Source: Opisthocomus hoazin
Lineage: Eukaryota; Chordata; Aves; Opisthocomiformes; Opisthocomidae
DNA: 64,000 nt
Direction: 5' to 3'
NCBI RefSeq assembly: GCF_030867145.1
Contig: NC_134440.1
Coordinates: 8,494,001-8,558,000 of the forward strand
Shown: piece after piece, positions 25,501 through 35,539 of the stretch
Position numbering within the stretch: position 1 is the first letter of the stretch
Layout: every line of letters starts with the position of its first letter
Position numbers and translations under genes: made by a program
Notes under the pieces: model-generated
What the model was told of the DNA's origin: nothing
Database searches by the model: none
The model's input: only the letters and a program-made list of their open reading frames with translations

Positions 25501-28500
25501 ATAAAGCTCCACCTGGTAGCACCTAATTCAGCACAACCCCACTGTCAACCGCTTTTCAGGCTTGTACCATTCAGCAGCGAACAAATGTGCTCTCAGCGGT
25601 ACCTGGCAAAGGCTGAGGATGCACAGAGAGCCACGGCCAGAACACGCGTACCTTCCAGCTGCAGCCAGACAGCAAGCTGGGACAGCCAGCTCTGGCTGGG
25701 ACCCAGCAAAGCGCATACGTCGAAAGAGAAATTTGTACGAGCTCACCAGACTTCACGCTTCATTTAGGTGTTGAGATGATTTGTTGGCTCCTGGCTCTCT
25801 GTGGACCTTCCCAACTCCTGAAACAAACAGATAATCACTGCTAGCTGGGATGTAAACTGCTGTTAAAAAAAAAACCAAATCAACTGGTACAGAAAACCCA
25901 ACATCCCTCATTATTTTAATAATTCTGCACAACCCTGCTTAAAATGCAGATTCATTCTTCCTGGTACCGCCACTGAACAGGACGGTAATTCTGGAAGAAT
26001 CAAATCCTGCAAAGTTTACTCAGCGTCAGCCGTGTTGCGGATTTTGGCAGCACTGATCGCACAGAAAAAAGCTGCAGAGGTGTGTGCTGCGCTTTGATTC
26101 TACCCCTTCTTCGTTAAGGATAAAACCACCGTGTGTCCCTACCTGCAAACCCCAGAATGGAAGCACAGAGTACCACAAAACAACCCTCTAAAGCAGCACC
26201 ACAGGGTCTGACGAGTTATCGAGAACAAAGGAAGCGTAGACTACAAACTGCCCCTACAAACACAACAAACACCGCTGCCAGCACCGACAGCACCCGCAGC
26301 ACCGAGGTCGGAACAGCCGCGCTGTATCCAAAGCCCTCGGGATTTACAGCAGCCCATTTCCCTTATCTGCACCTCCGTGCTGTCCTCCCGTGTGCCTCCT
26401 GTACGGTCTGGAGGTCGCAGAGCTCACACCGGTGCAATTATTTTGTTGGGATTGCATTTACTTTCCTTTTTAATTGAGCTATGCTAGCGCAGTCCTTGGT
26501 GGAGACAACGGCACTCTGATAAGAAGTGGGACCTGTACGGGCAGCCGATTCTTCTGTACGTAGAGACACAGTTATACACAAGCTTAACTATGTCCACACA
26601 GAGAAGAACATATTATTTCGCCTGTACCAGTCTAAAGAAAGCACCAGAGCGGGCAGGAAAGCTGTGTCACTCGTGAGCTGCTCCAGGCTGGGACTCCCTG
26701 GTCGAAGGCTCGCACACGGGGGCCCATCGCTGCTCAAGTCACAATGCAGACAGCACCCAGGGTCTGACAGGCAGGTTATAGCTTATGATTCAGAAATGGA
26801 AGCGTTTTGCTTTGCCTTTTTTAAATGTGTGAATAGAAAATAAAATATGAAGACAGTTAAGAATACAATTAAAACGTCACCCCACCCATTCACTGAGATC
26901 CATAAGCTTGAGGGGAAGAACCAATGACACACGAACACCAGTCACGCTAAAGCACTTGGAGAAAAGAATCTTTCACTGAACAATGAGCAAACAAGTAAGG
27001 TCCTTCCTCAGAAGAGGATTATTTAGTTCATGTACTTCAGTGCCAGTGTCTTCCAACTGCAGAGGGGTGGGAGGTGTCAGTCTGTTCGCTGGAAAAGGGA
27101 CCAGAAGGAAAGACCGAGGGACGTTTTCCTGGCTTGATGGGGACATCGTGGCCAAACAGCAGCTCTTGGGTGCCCTCCCTTCTCAAGGAGACAACTGTGG
27201 TGCTGCTGAGTGGCTTTAACTTGAATAAGTAAATAAAAAACCAGAGAAAGCAGCATTCTGGTGATCCACTCCCTTCTCATCTTACCGAGTTGTTCTCATT
27301 TACCTGCCCATTTCCCAATAAATCTTAGCCACGGCTTAATGCTTTGACGACAGAGCACATTATCACGTAAAGGAGCCACGACAAACTACTGCATATTCCT
27401 CTCTTCAGCAAGCTGTGCTTTTATGAGTAACCTCACAGCAGTTCCTGGGACAACAACTGTAATTTCCCTATGGAAAGATGCATTTTGGAACCGCAAAGCA
27501 GCATTAAGAATACATCTTTCTGGAAGGACAAGCGCATCCAACCAAGTTTTACCCTGAATAATCAGTTCCTGAAATGCACTGACCTTCCATCGGTCCGGCT
27601 GCACCGAGACTCCAGCCCGGCTCCCGGTGAAAGGCAAGGGAGCTTCCCCCCACGGACACCTACGGCAGCAAGCTCAAACCTCTCGCGGGCAGCACGGCCT
27701 CAGACTCCAGGATCCAACCCAATGACACTTCTGTTCCGTGCTCCAGGATACCCTTGCACAGGAGTCGCTGTGTTCACACCTCCCCAGCTCACCACTGAAT
27801 TTGGGCAGGATCTCTGCCAACCCTTAGCTGCAGGGTCTCGGGAGAAGAGGCCTTAGGCATACAGTCAGGGAAAAATCTTGTGTCTAATCAGGGATGAGGT
27901 TGCTCAGCTCGGATGGCCAGTGGCTAAAACTCCTTTAAGGGGAGAATTTCGCTGTGCAGCCTAAACATCCTCCAGTCAAGCTCCAGCCGTGAGATCCTGG
28001 CATAAGTAAACAGATATGCACTAAATACAGACAAACAGGTACCTAAACAGCTATCATCCAACCACACGTGAATTTATGCAAGATAACAACACATAAAATA
28101 AGCTCTCTGTTCACTGCAACATTTTTGGTTTAATTGGGAATAGACAAAACCCAACTTCCTCTACTCCACCGCAGAGATCTCCTCATATATAATCCACTAT
28201 TTGCGGAGGGAGAAAAAAACCACACACACTAAGGAAACCACGGCGTGAAGTGAGCTTCCTTTTTCCACTGTGCTCCTCCACGGCCAGTGAACGACTCCAA
28301 AGTTTGCAGTCCAACGCACACGAGTCACAAGAGCCCGCCGGAGACAGTCGGAGCTTTTCCTCACCAGTGTGTCAGAGACAAAAAAACACCCTGCGTCATT
28401 TTAGGAGATGGCATTTTCCTTTTAAACCAAGACACGGATGCAAGCAGCACTGTTTTTCTAGGCGGACAACAACATGGTTACTCCAAATGTGACTTCAGCG

Positions 28501-30586
28501 TGAAACACGTCTCACCATCTCAGATCAGGGACAGATCTGTGAGGGAATACCCACAGCAATCTGCTTGAGGCACTTTATATGACTGCACGTACGTTACTGT
28601 TTAGCACCCTTGTTCACTCTGCCTATATTGCAGTACATAATTTTAAACGTTTCAGTTATTTCTCCCTACTTCCTTCTCCAAAAAGAGAGAAGGGGGGTGG
28701 GGGAAATAAAGGACAAGCCAAAAGAGGAGCGCTGACAGGGAGGTGGGAGAGCTGCTTTGCCATAAACCCACCTGGTGACCTGGGGCAAGCCCACACGACC
28801 AGATTCACAGGACCCCAGCTCCCCTCGTGCCGTCTGCAGACGTCCCAGCCAAACCCAGAAAAAGCCCGGCATCCTAAGCTTTCCATCCATCAAAATTTAC
28901 CAGCTTCTGAAGTCTTGCTTTTGGATATTTTCTGTACTGCTTCTGTATTTTCATTCCAATACGATGACTGTAGCGAGGCCAAGAGCTTCTACGCAGAGCT
29001 GTGCTCAAGGGTTTAATCCAGAGCACTTTGCCGAAAGCAAATCGAGGGGCAGGATCCGAACGTAACACCACCAGCAGAAGAACTTGCCAACACTCCCTCG
29101 TCAGACAACGATTTAATCACTAGAGCACAAGCGGAATGAGAAGACCTGGGCACAACACACATCTCCTGAAAGCGGCTCAGGCTCACCCCTCCGGGGAGGG
29201 CTGTCCCCAGAGACCAGGCTTTCGGAAGCCACTTCACGCTGCAGGTCGGCAGACCCCAGACATTTCTGAAGAGCAAACGGCCTAAAAGCCAGGGCACCCC
29301 CAGCGATCCGGGAGACGCGGATTTGAAGCCACCTGGCTCGGCAGGGAACCAGCGCAGCCTCCAGTGTTCCCGAGGCAAGCGATTGCCTTGCTCCTACAAA
29401 AGCAAGTGGTGACTCTAGACTGTTTATAAGAGGAAGGAGCTGGTTTTGAGTCTCATTCAAATGCCCAACTCTATCAGGAACTTCCCAGAGAGCCCAAGGC
29501 AGCAGAGGTCACTCTGCAAGGCACCAGAACGCTTGGCTCAGCTTTCTGATCCTAGATTTGTCTAGCTGATATCGTTTGTATTTGTGTTTCCCCTCCCGGC
29601 CGCACGCAGCCAGCCCTCGCAGAGGGGGACACTGCCCCTTCAGCGGCGCCAGCGCAGCGCTTGCAGTGCTGTGCTTTAGATTAGGCGACAAAAACGGCCA
29701 AAAGGTAATTCCAAAGGCTGCCCAGCATGACCAGTGAGAACGGGGAAACTGCTTACGGCAGCACTGCTGCTGAGAAAATGCACAAGCATTAATAAAGTTC
29801 GCAAGCGTTAGCCTCCTCCCACGCCAGTCCGACAGAGCTACCGGAGCCTCCTGGGGACGCCTGGCTGTGCAGGGCATTTCACTGCCCCCTCTCCCCCTCG
29901 TCTCCCACCCCAGAGCTGCTGAGAAAGCACCATCAGAAGCAAATCCTCTCAGGTCTCTCCCAGCCCGTTTACACAGCCACATCCACTGCCTCAGCAGATG
30001 GGCAGAAGCCTTAATTTAGGTCCTACAGAACTTGCAGCAGACAAATATTGACTTTGGTATGACCGCTTCCAGAAGTAAAGCTCAACCACACAGGGGGCAG
30101 AACCGCAGAAGGCTCCGGAGGAAGACAGAAAGCCCAGACACACGCGTGTTCAGGGCCCGGGCCTACTCCACTGCTTGGCACCTGGTGGGACAGGCCTCAC
30201 GTAGAAGACCCGGGCTGCCGACAGCAGCAACAACATGACTCAGCCTAGAATAACACCATAAAGCAGACAAATTAACCCGTCAATTATCTGCTTAATTTCT
30301 GAGCCGCTGCTCTTTTCGTGGCAGGGTCAGAGTTCCTCGAGCTGGTTCATGCTCATGAAGAGCCGAGACCAGAGTGGAGGAAACAAAACTACGACGCCCA
30401 TGTGCTGTCTCTATCGAGGGCAGCACAGCAAGGAGCCACTGCCACAACGGAAAGCTTCCCCTCGCAGCCCCCGCAGGACTACTCACAGGACTCCCCCCCC
30501 GCCCCGGGAGCAGCCCTGCAGCTGGCCTGTGCTCGCCCGGCCCCAGTCCTGCGCTCCCGCGGGAACCCCCGAGCCCCACAGAATCA
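25501..30586. other. 5' intron of SCAMP4 (probable); no gene seen
   Basis: If SCAMP4 transcription begins in the 31.3-32.2 kb CpG island, this is its first intron. I find no recognisable coding exon, retroelement or RNA gene on either strand; composition is moderate-GC and unique-looking. Confidence 0.5.
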
Positions 30587-31255
30587 CAGAAAGGTCAGGG
30601 CTGGAAGGGACCTCTGGAGGTCACCCAGCCCAACCCCCTGCCCAAGCAGGGTCACCCAGAGCTGGCTGCACAGCACCACGGCCAGGCGGGGCTGGAATAT
30701 CTCCAGAGAAGGAGACTCCACAGCCTCCCTGGGCAGCCTGGGCCAGGGCTCCGGCACCCTCAGAGGGAAGAAGTTCTTCCTCGGGTTCAGCTGGAGCTTC
30801 CTCTGCTCCAGTTTGTGCCCGTTGCCCCTTGTCCTGTTGCTGGGCACCACTGGACAGAGTCTGGCCCCGTCCTTCTGACCCCCATCCTGCAGAGATTTAG
30901 AGGCATTTCTAAGGTCCCCTCTCAGCCTTCTCTTCTCCAGGCTGAACAAGCCCAGCTCCCTCAGCCTCTCCTCGTAGGAGAGATGCTCCAGTCCCCTCCT
31001 CATCCTCGTAGCCCTCCACTGGACTCTCTCCAGTAGCTCCTCATCTTTCTTGAACTGGGGAGCCCAGCACTGGACACAGCACTGCAGATGGGGCCTCCCC
31101 AGGGCAGAGCAGGGGGAAGGAGACCCTCCCTCGACCTGCTGCCCACACTCCTCCTAATGCACCCCAGGATCCCATCGGCCCTCCTGGCACCCAGGGCACG
31201 CTGCTGGCTCATGGTCACCCTGTCGTCCCCCAGCACTCCCAGGTCCCCGGCAGGA
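30587..31255 (-). mobile_element. CR1 LINE, 5'-truncated, minus orientation
   Basis: The plus strand shows the reverse complement of a CR1 3' end. It starts GAATCACAGAAAGGTCAGGG at the 3' tail and runs back through the reverse-transcriptase C-terminus to MSQQRALGARRADGILGCIRRS. On the minus strand 30584-31003 stays open and encodes [20 protein letters not shown] and FSLEKRRLRGDL. This copy and the plus-oriented one at 32.16-32.71 kb face outward from a CpG island. Confidence 0.93.
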
Positions 31256-31556
31256 CCCAGCCCCGAGAGGCAAACCCACCGGCTGGGGAGGGGATGAGGA
31301 GAGCCCCCCCGCCGGGGCCGTCCCCGGTTCCCCTCCCCCCCCCCGCTGCCCCACTGCCGGTGTCCCCGGGGCTGCCCCCCCCACCGGCCACGGGCAGGCC
31401 CCGCTGCAGCCCGGGGCCGAGGGAGCTCCGTCACTCCGCGCGGGCCGGGCCCGCTGCACCGCCACTCCCCGAGGCCTCCCGCCTTCGCTCCCTCACGACC
31501 CCCCCCATTCCACCCCAACCCCAAGGCTGTCCCCCAGCCCCGACCCGGCGCTCACC

Positions 31557-31690
31557 GTGCCCCTCAAGCCGCCGCGCCCAACCTCCTGCTCCCCCGAGCC
31601 CGCCGCGGAGCACGCCGGGAACGCGAGTCCGGCCAATGCCCGCCGCCGCGGCGCTGCCGGCCGAGCGGACTACACTTCCCAGCGTGTCCC
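31557..31690 (-). other. SCAMP4: Candidate non-coding first exon of SCAMP4
   Basis: The minus-strand donor after 31556 (G then GTGAGC) is the best donor in the CpG island, just downstream of the ZNF143-type motif. The exon start is not determinable. It would splice to the 5' UTR part of the exon holding the ATG at 24834. Confidence 0.35.
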
Positions 31691-31878
31691 GCGCCGCGCC
31701 CCCTCCCCGCTTTTCACGTGAGCGGCCAGCCGGCTGCGGGGCGTGGGCTGAGGCGCGGCTGGGGGCGCTACGGGGGCCGAGAAGGACAGAAGGGTCAGGG
31801 GGCGGGGGCGCGGCCTGGTCCCGGCGCTGAGGGGCGGGCGAGCCTCCGCGGTGGCGCCGGGGCTGGGGAGGGGCCGCC

Positions 31879-32067
31879 ATGGGCAGGGAGGCCCGGGGGG
31901 AGCGGGCCTGGCCCCGGGGGTACCGCGGCATCGAGCCGCCGGCTCTGGCCAGGCTCCAGCTCCGGGGCCGGTTCCGCCCGGTTGCTCGGCGGGAGCCGGG
32001 GCTGCGCGGTCACCGCCTGCGTGAGCTGTCGGTAAACGCTGATTCCGCTGAGGCGCCGGGCAGGTGA
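31879..32067 (+). other. Candidate plus-strand first exon or short ORF (62 codons) from the divergent promoter
   Basis: An ATG in strong context (GCCGCCATGG) opens 62 codons, and donor-like sites occur at about 32031 (TCG then GTAAAC) and 32065 (CAG then GTGACC). The peptide is unfamiliar. It could be a 5' exon of a plus-strand gene, a lncRNA exon or chance coding in GC-rich DNA. No downstream coding exon was found before the receptor gene. Confidence 0.2.
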
Positions 32068-32070
32068 CCC

Positions 32071-32094
32071 GCGGTCCGTCCGTCCGTCCGTCCA
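32071..32094. repeat. (TCCG)n microsatellite
   Basis: About five TCCG units lie just downstream of the candidate divergent first exon. Confidence 0.85.
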
Positions 32095-32159
32095 AGCACC
32101 GCATCGCCCCGGCCCCCCGGTGCGGGCAGCGAGCCCCCCCCCAGCGCCAGCGGCCGGGT

Positions 32160-32706
32160 TCTTCTCCCCCTCTACACTGCCCTGGTGAGGCCCCATCTGC
32201 AGCGCTGTGTCCAGTGCTGGGCTCCCCAGTTCAAGAGAGATGAGGAGCTGCTGGAGAGAGTCCAGCGGAGGGCTACGAGGATGAGGAGGGGACTGGAGCA
32301 TCTCCCCTACGAGGAGAGGCTGAGGGAGCTGGGCTTGTTCAGCCTGGAGAAGAGAAGGCTGAGAGGGGACCTTAGAAATGCCTCTAAATCTCTGCAGGAT
32401 GGGGGTCAGAAGGACGGGGCCAGACTCTGTCCAGTGGTGCCCAGCAACAGGACAAGGGGCAACGGGCACAAACTGGAGCAGAGGAAGCTCCAGCTGAACC
32501 CGAGGAAGAACTTCTTCCCTCTGAGGGTGCCGGAGCCCTGGCCCAGGCTGCCCAGGGAGGCTGTGGAGTCTCCTTCTCTGGAGATATTCCAGCCCCGCCT
32601 GGACACGGTGCTGTGCAGCTGCTCTGGGTGACCCTGCTTGGGCAGGGGGTTGGGCTGGGGGACCCACAGAGGGCCCTGCCAACCCCCACCATTCTGGGAT
32701 TCTGGG
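32160..32706 (+). mobile_element. CR1 LINE, 5'-truncated, plus orientation
   Basis: It starts near TCTCCCCCTCTACACTGCCC and ends ATTCTGGGATTCTGGG, the CR1 3' octamer tail. Between these, 148 codons remain open (32185-32631) and read as the CR1 reverse-transcriptase C-terminus: [20 protein letters not shown], then LPYEERLRELGLFSLEKRRL. It is very similar to the copies at 30.6, 39.6, 49.0 and 54.0 kb. Confidence 0.95.
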
Positions 32707-34410
32707 CCGGCTGAGCACCCCCAGACCGGTTCCCGAGCTCCGTCCTGAGGTACGGGAACAAACCCTCTGCTCACGGAGCGTTACCGAGCCGGGTGCGAGG
32801 GGACCGCTCCTGCCCTGCACACCCCGTCACGCAGCACCCACTACTTACTGCAAAGTGTGTCCAATGAGGCGGGATGATTGCAATTAGTTCTGGGAATAGG
32901 AATGATTGTTATAATTATTTCTAGGGGTTCATTATCATACTCCGGCCCTCTTCAGCGCCTGCGCAGTGTCGTCTGGTGGTCGCCTGTGGAGGTCTGCTGG
33001 ATGAAGGCTCGCAGTCCTCCTTGCTGTGTGCTCTTCACCTTTGGCTCAGAATTCCCGAGCTGTCTGTGCTGGCGGAGCCCCAAACCACAGAGCAAGCTCC
33101 AGCTGGAGGGATGCTGCCTATCGACAGCAAATGTCTGGTCACCGGGCCTTGTGCGTCCCCGCTCCCCTCCGGCCATCTCGCAGCGGTCTCTCTGATTTCC
33201 GCCTGAACTCGCGGCCGCCCTCGCCAGCAAACCAGCAGCGGGCACCCCTCGCCCCGCCACGGCTGCAGAGCGATGGCACAAAATAAAGCTAAAGCCGTCG
33301 CAAAATCAAACAAAACACCAATTTCCCACATCAGTCGGACTGCGTGAGGCCCCTCGGCACGCGGACCGCACTGTCCCCAGCGCCGTGGCCGTGCTGTTCG
33401 TCTGGCCCCGTACCAGCCCTGTTCTGCTTTCGAAAACCCCATTCCCGGCGGTGACAGCGGCGGCTGCGCTGCCGGCTCCGCGCTGGGGGATTCTCGCTCG
33501 CCCCTCTGACACCTCGCCCAGCAAAGGCCGAGCCCTTCGCACCCGCCGTCTGCAAGATTTCCCTAAAACGCCGTCCCTGGGGCTCGGCTCGCGGCGGGCT
33601 GCCCGGCTTGGCTGGGGGTTGCTGCCCGGTGTGGGCAGAGCCGCCGGCTGCTGGCTTCACCAGCTGGGCAAATAATTTTGGGGGGGGGGGGGAGGCCAGG
33701 CCTGCTGCCGCCATCCATCTGGGAGTGGCGCAGATGTGCAGGGAATATTTTAGCTACAAACCAGTAGAGGTCACTCCCCCCCAGTAAACCCAGTGCTACT
33801 GGGGATGTTGGGCCACCAGTAAGAGGGAGGGATGGGGGGCAGGTGGGGTGTGCAGCGGGGCAGCAGAGCCCAGGGGCAGCGGGTGCCAGGGCCCCCTCGC
33901 ACCGGCAGCTCCTGGGGCCGTCCCGTCCCGTCCCGCCGCGTCTCCCTGGCAGCGTTGGGGCGTCCGGGGGCCGCGGGATCCCACCGGCTGCGGGTGCCAG
34001 CGCTGCTCTCCACAGCTCCCAGCGTCTCCCCCGGCACCGAAAGGCCGCTTTTCCATGAATGTGTTTTGTCTGCAGAGCAGTTCTTTGCACAGAATTTTTT
34101 ACCTGATTTCTCATGCTTTCATTTTTTTTTATTCCTAAAAGAAATGCAGAAACATGATTTTTGTGGGAAAGGAGGCCTTTGTAAAAATGAAAACCTAACA
34201 AACCTGCCAGTGTGCGGCAGCTCGGCGAGGCCATGACTGCTGCCGCGGCTCCGGCATCCCTGCGTGCTCCCGCTCCGCTTCCCCGCAGTCCCGGCCGCCC
34301 CAGCTCCGCTCCCTCCCGCTCCAAACGGGACGAGGACCCTTCCCCACCTCTCTGCGAGCCGTGCCCTCTTTGTGGCTGTTCCCAGCTCTCCGCAGCAGCC
34401 AGGATTTATC
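32707..34410. other. Intergenic, no gene supported
   Basis: The stretch 32870-33110 (CGCCTGCGCAGTGTCGTCTG and following) has an old-LTR look, but I could not define ends. A poly-G run lies at 33680-33692. No coding exon was recognised. Confidence 0.5.
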
Positions 34411-34580
34411 CATAGAATCATCACAGAATCGTTAAGGTTGGAAAAGACCTCCAAGGTCATCGAGTCCAGCCGCCAATCCACCGCCACCACGCCTGCCAAA
34501 CCATGTCCCCAAGTGCCACGTCCACACGGGTTTTGACCACCAGATTTCCAGGGATAGATGGACTCCAAGTGGGGACCACG
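34411..34580 (-). mobile_element. CR1 LINE 3' fragment, different subfamily
   Basis: The plus strand reads AGAATCATCACAGAATCGTT, then AAGGTTGGAAAAGACCTCCA and CCATGTCCCCAAGTGCCACG. This is the reverse complement of a CR1 3' end that is older and less GC-rich than the five near-identical copies. Confidence 0.9.
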
Positions 34581-34917
34581 GAGGAGGACACGTGCCACCT
34601 CCCGGGAGCGGCTGGGCAGCCGGTGACACCAGCCCCTGGGGTTTACGGACCCCGCGGGTGCAAGGATCCCTCACCATCGTTTCGCTCTGCTCTGCAGCTC
34701 CCGGACAGCTCGGCTGCCGCCGCCGCGGGACGCAGCTGCTGTGGAGCTGCCCGGGGTGCAGGGAGCGAGCAACCGGGCGAGGTTTTTCAGGGGAAGCAGA
34801 GGGAAACGAGGATGGGATTTGCACACTTAACGCCCAGGGATACCTCCAAACCGTCTGCGCCGGGATGGAGAGGAATCCTTGCAGCTGAGTCCTTCACTGT
34901 TATGGTATCCAGGGCCT

Positions 34918-35190
34918 GTAGAATCATAGAATCATAGAATCATAGGATGGTTTGGGCTGGAAGGGACCTTAAAGATCATCCCATTCCAAGCTCCCTGCCA
35001 TGGGCAGGGCCCCCTTCCACCAGCCCAGGGTGCTCCCAGCCCTGTCCAACCTGGCCTTGAGCACTGCCAGAGAGGGGGCAGCCACAGCTCCTCTGGGCAG
35101 CCTGGGCCAGGGCCTCACCACCCTCATGGGGAAGAATTTCCTCCTAATATCCAGTCTAAATCTGCCCTCTTTTAGTTTAGAGCCAGGACT
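34918..35190 (-). mobile_element. CR1 LINE 3' fragment
   Basis: Three ATAGAATC octamers (34923-34944) mark the 3' tail. TTTGGGCTGGAAGGGACCTT and CCATGGGCAGGGCCCCCTTC follow, and then the KNFFPMRVVRPWPRLPRGAV coding relic on the minus strand. It breaks off near 35190. Confidence 0.93.
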
Positions 35191-35539
35191 GCGTACTGTC
35201 TGAAAACGAATCCCCGTGCTCCCCGCACCGATGCGTCCCCGGTGCGGTCGCTGCCCACAGCAGGTGGTGGCTGACCCGCGCGTTCCCCGACGAAGCCCCT
35301 TCCCAGATCTCGGGATCCTTCCCAGCCCGGTCCCGGCCGTGTCCCAGTAATCCCTCACAACATCCCCAACCCAGCCTCGTGTCCGAACCCCCGCGGGGTC
35401 GGGGCTTCCGGAACAGCTCGGTCCCGCTGCAGGAAGGAAAGGTTTTCCCATGACTTTGCAGGGTTCGCTTCCAGCCTCCCCCTCTGCTAAAATCTGGACT
35501 CACAGTTGCTATTTCCAACGTGATTATGTTTTTTTTTAA

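Larger units (their letters stand above)
31270..32160. promoter_or_regulatory. CpG island, probable SCAMP4 promoter and likely bidirectional
   Basis: This is dense CpG sequence between two CR1 copies. It holds a ZNF143/Staf-type motif (ACTACACTTCCCAGCGTGTC, 31669-31688), a CCAAT box (31633-31637) and a CACGTG E-box (31715-31720). On the minus strand a donor ends at 31556 (GCACG then GTGAGC), fitting a non-coding SCAMP4 exon 1 about 100-130 nt long. Motifs of this kind are common in divergent promoters. SCAMP4 assignment is by position. Confidence 0.6.

Noticed and set aside
30374-31036. 220-codon plus-strand frame
   Set aside because: Antisense of a CR1 copy; the true coding relic is on the other strand.
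24828-31690. ADAT3 nested in the SCAMP4 locus, as in mammals
   Set aside because: No frame with a deaminase HAx/PCxxC arrangement was found anywhere in the SCAMP4 region.
32185-32631. 148-codon open frame that could look like a gene
   Set aside because: It is the C-terminal relic of CR1 reverse transcriptase, truncated at the 5' side and without its own start or catalytic core.
32870-33280. Possible old LTR around CGCCTGCGCAGTGTC
   Set aside because: It looks like avian LTR sequence, but I could not find TG/CA ends or a target duplication; a repeat-library search would decide.
32707-35520. ABHD17A expected head to head with SCAMP4
   Set aside because: No alpha/beta hydrolase motif (GNA, GQSIG) or cysteine-rich N-terminus appears in any frame here.
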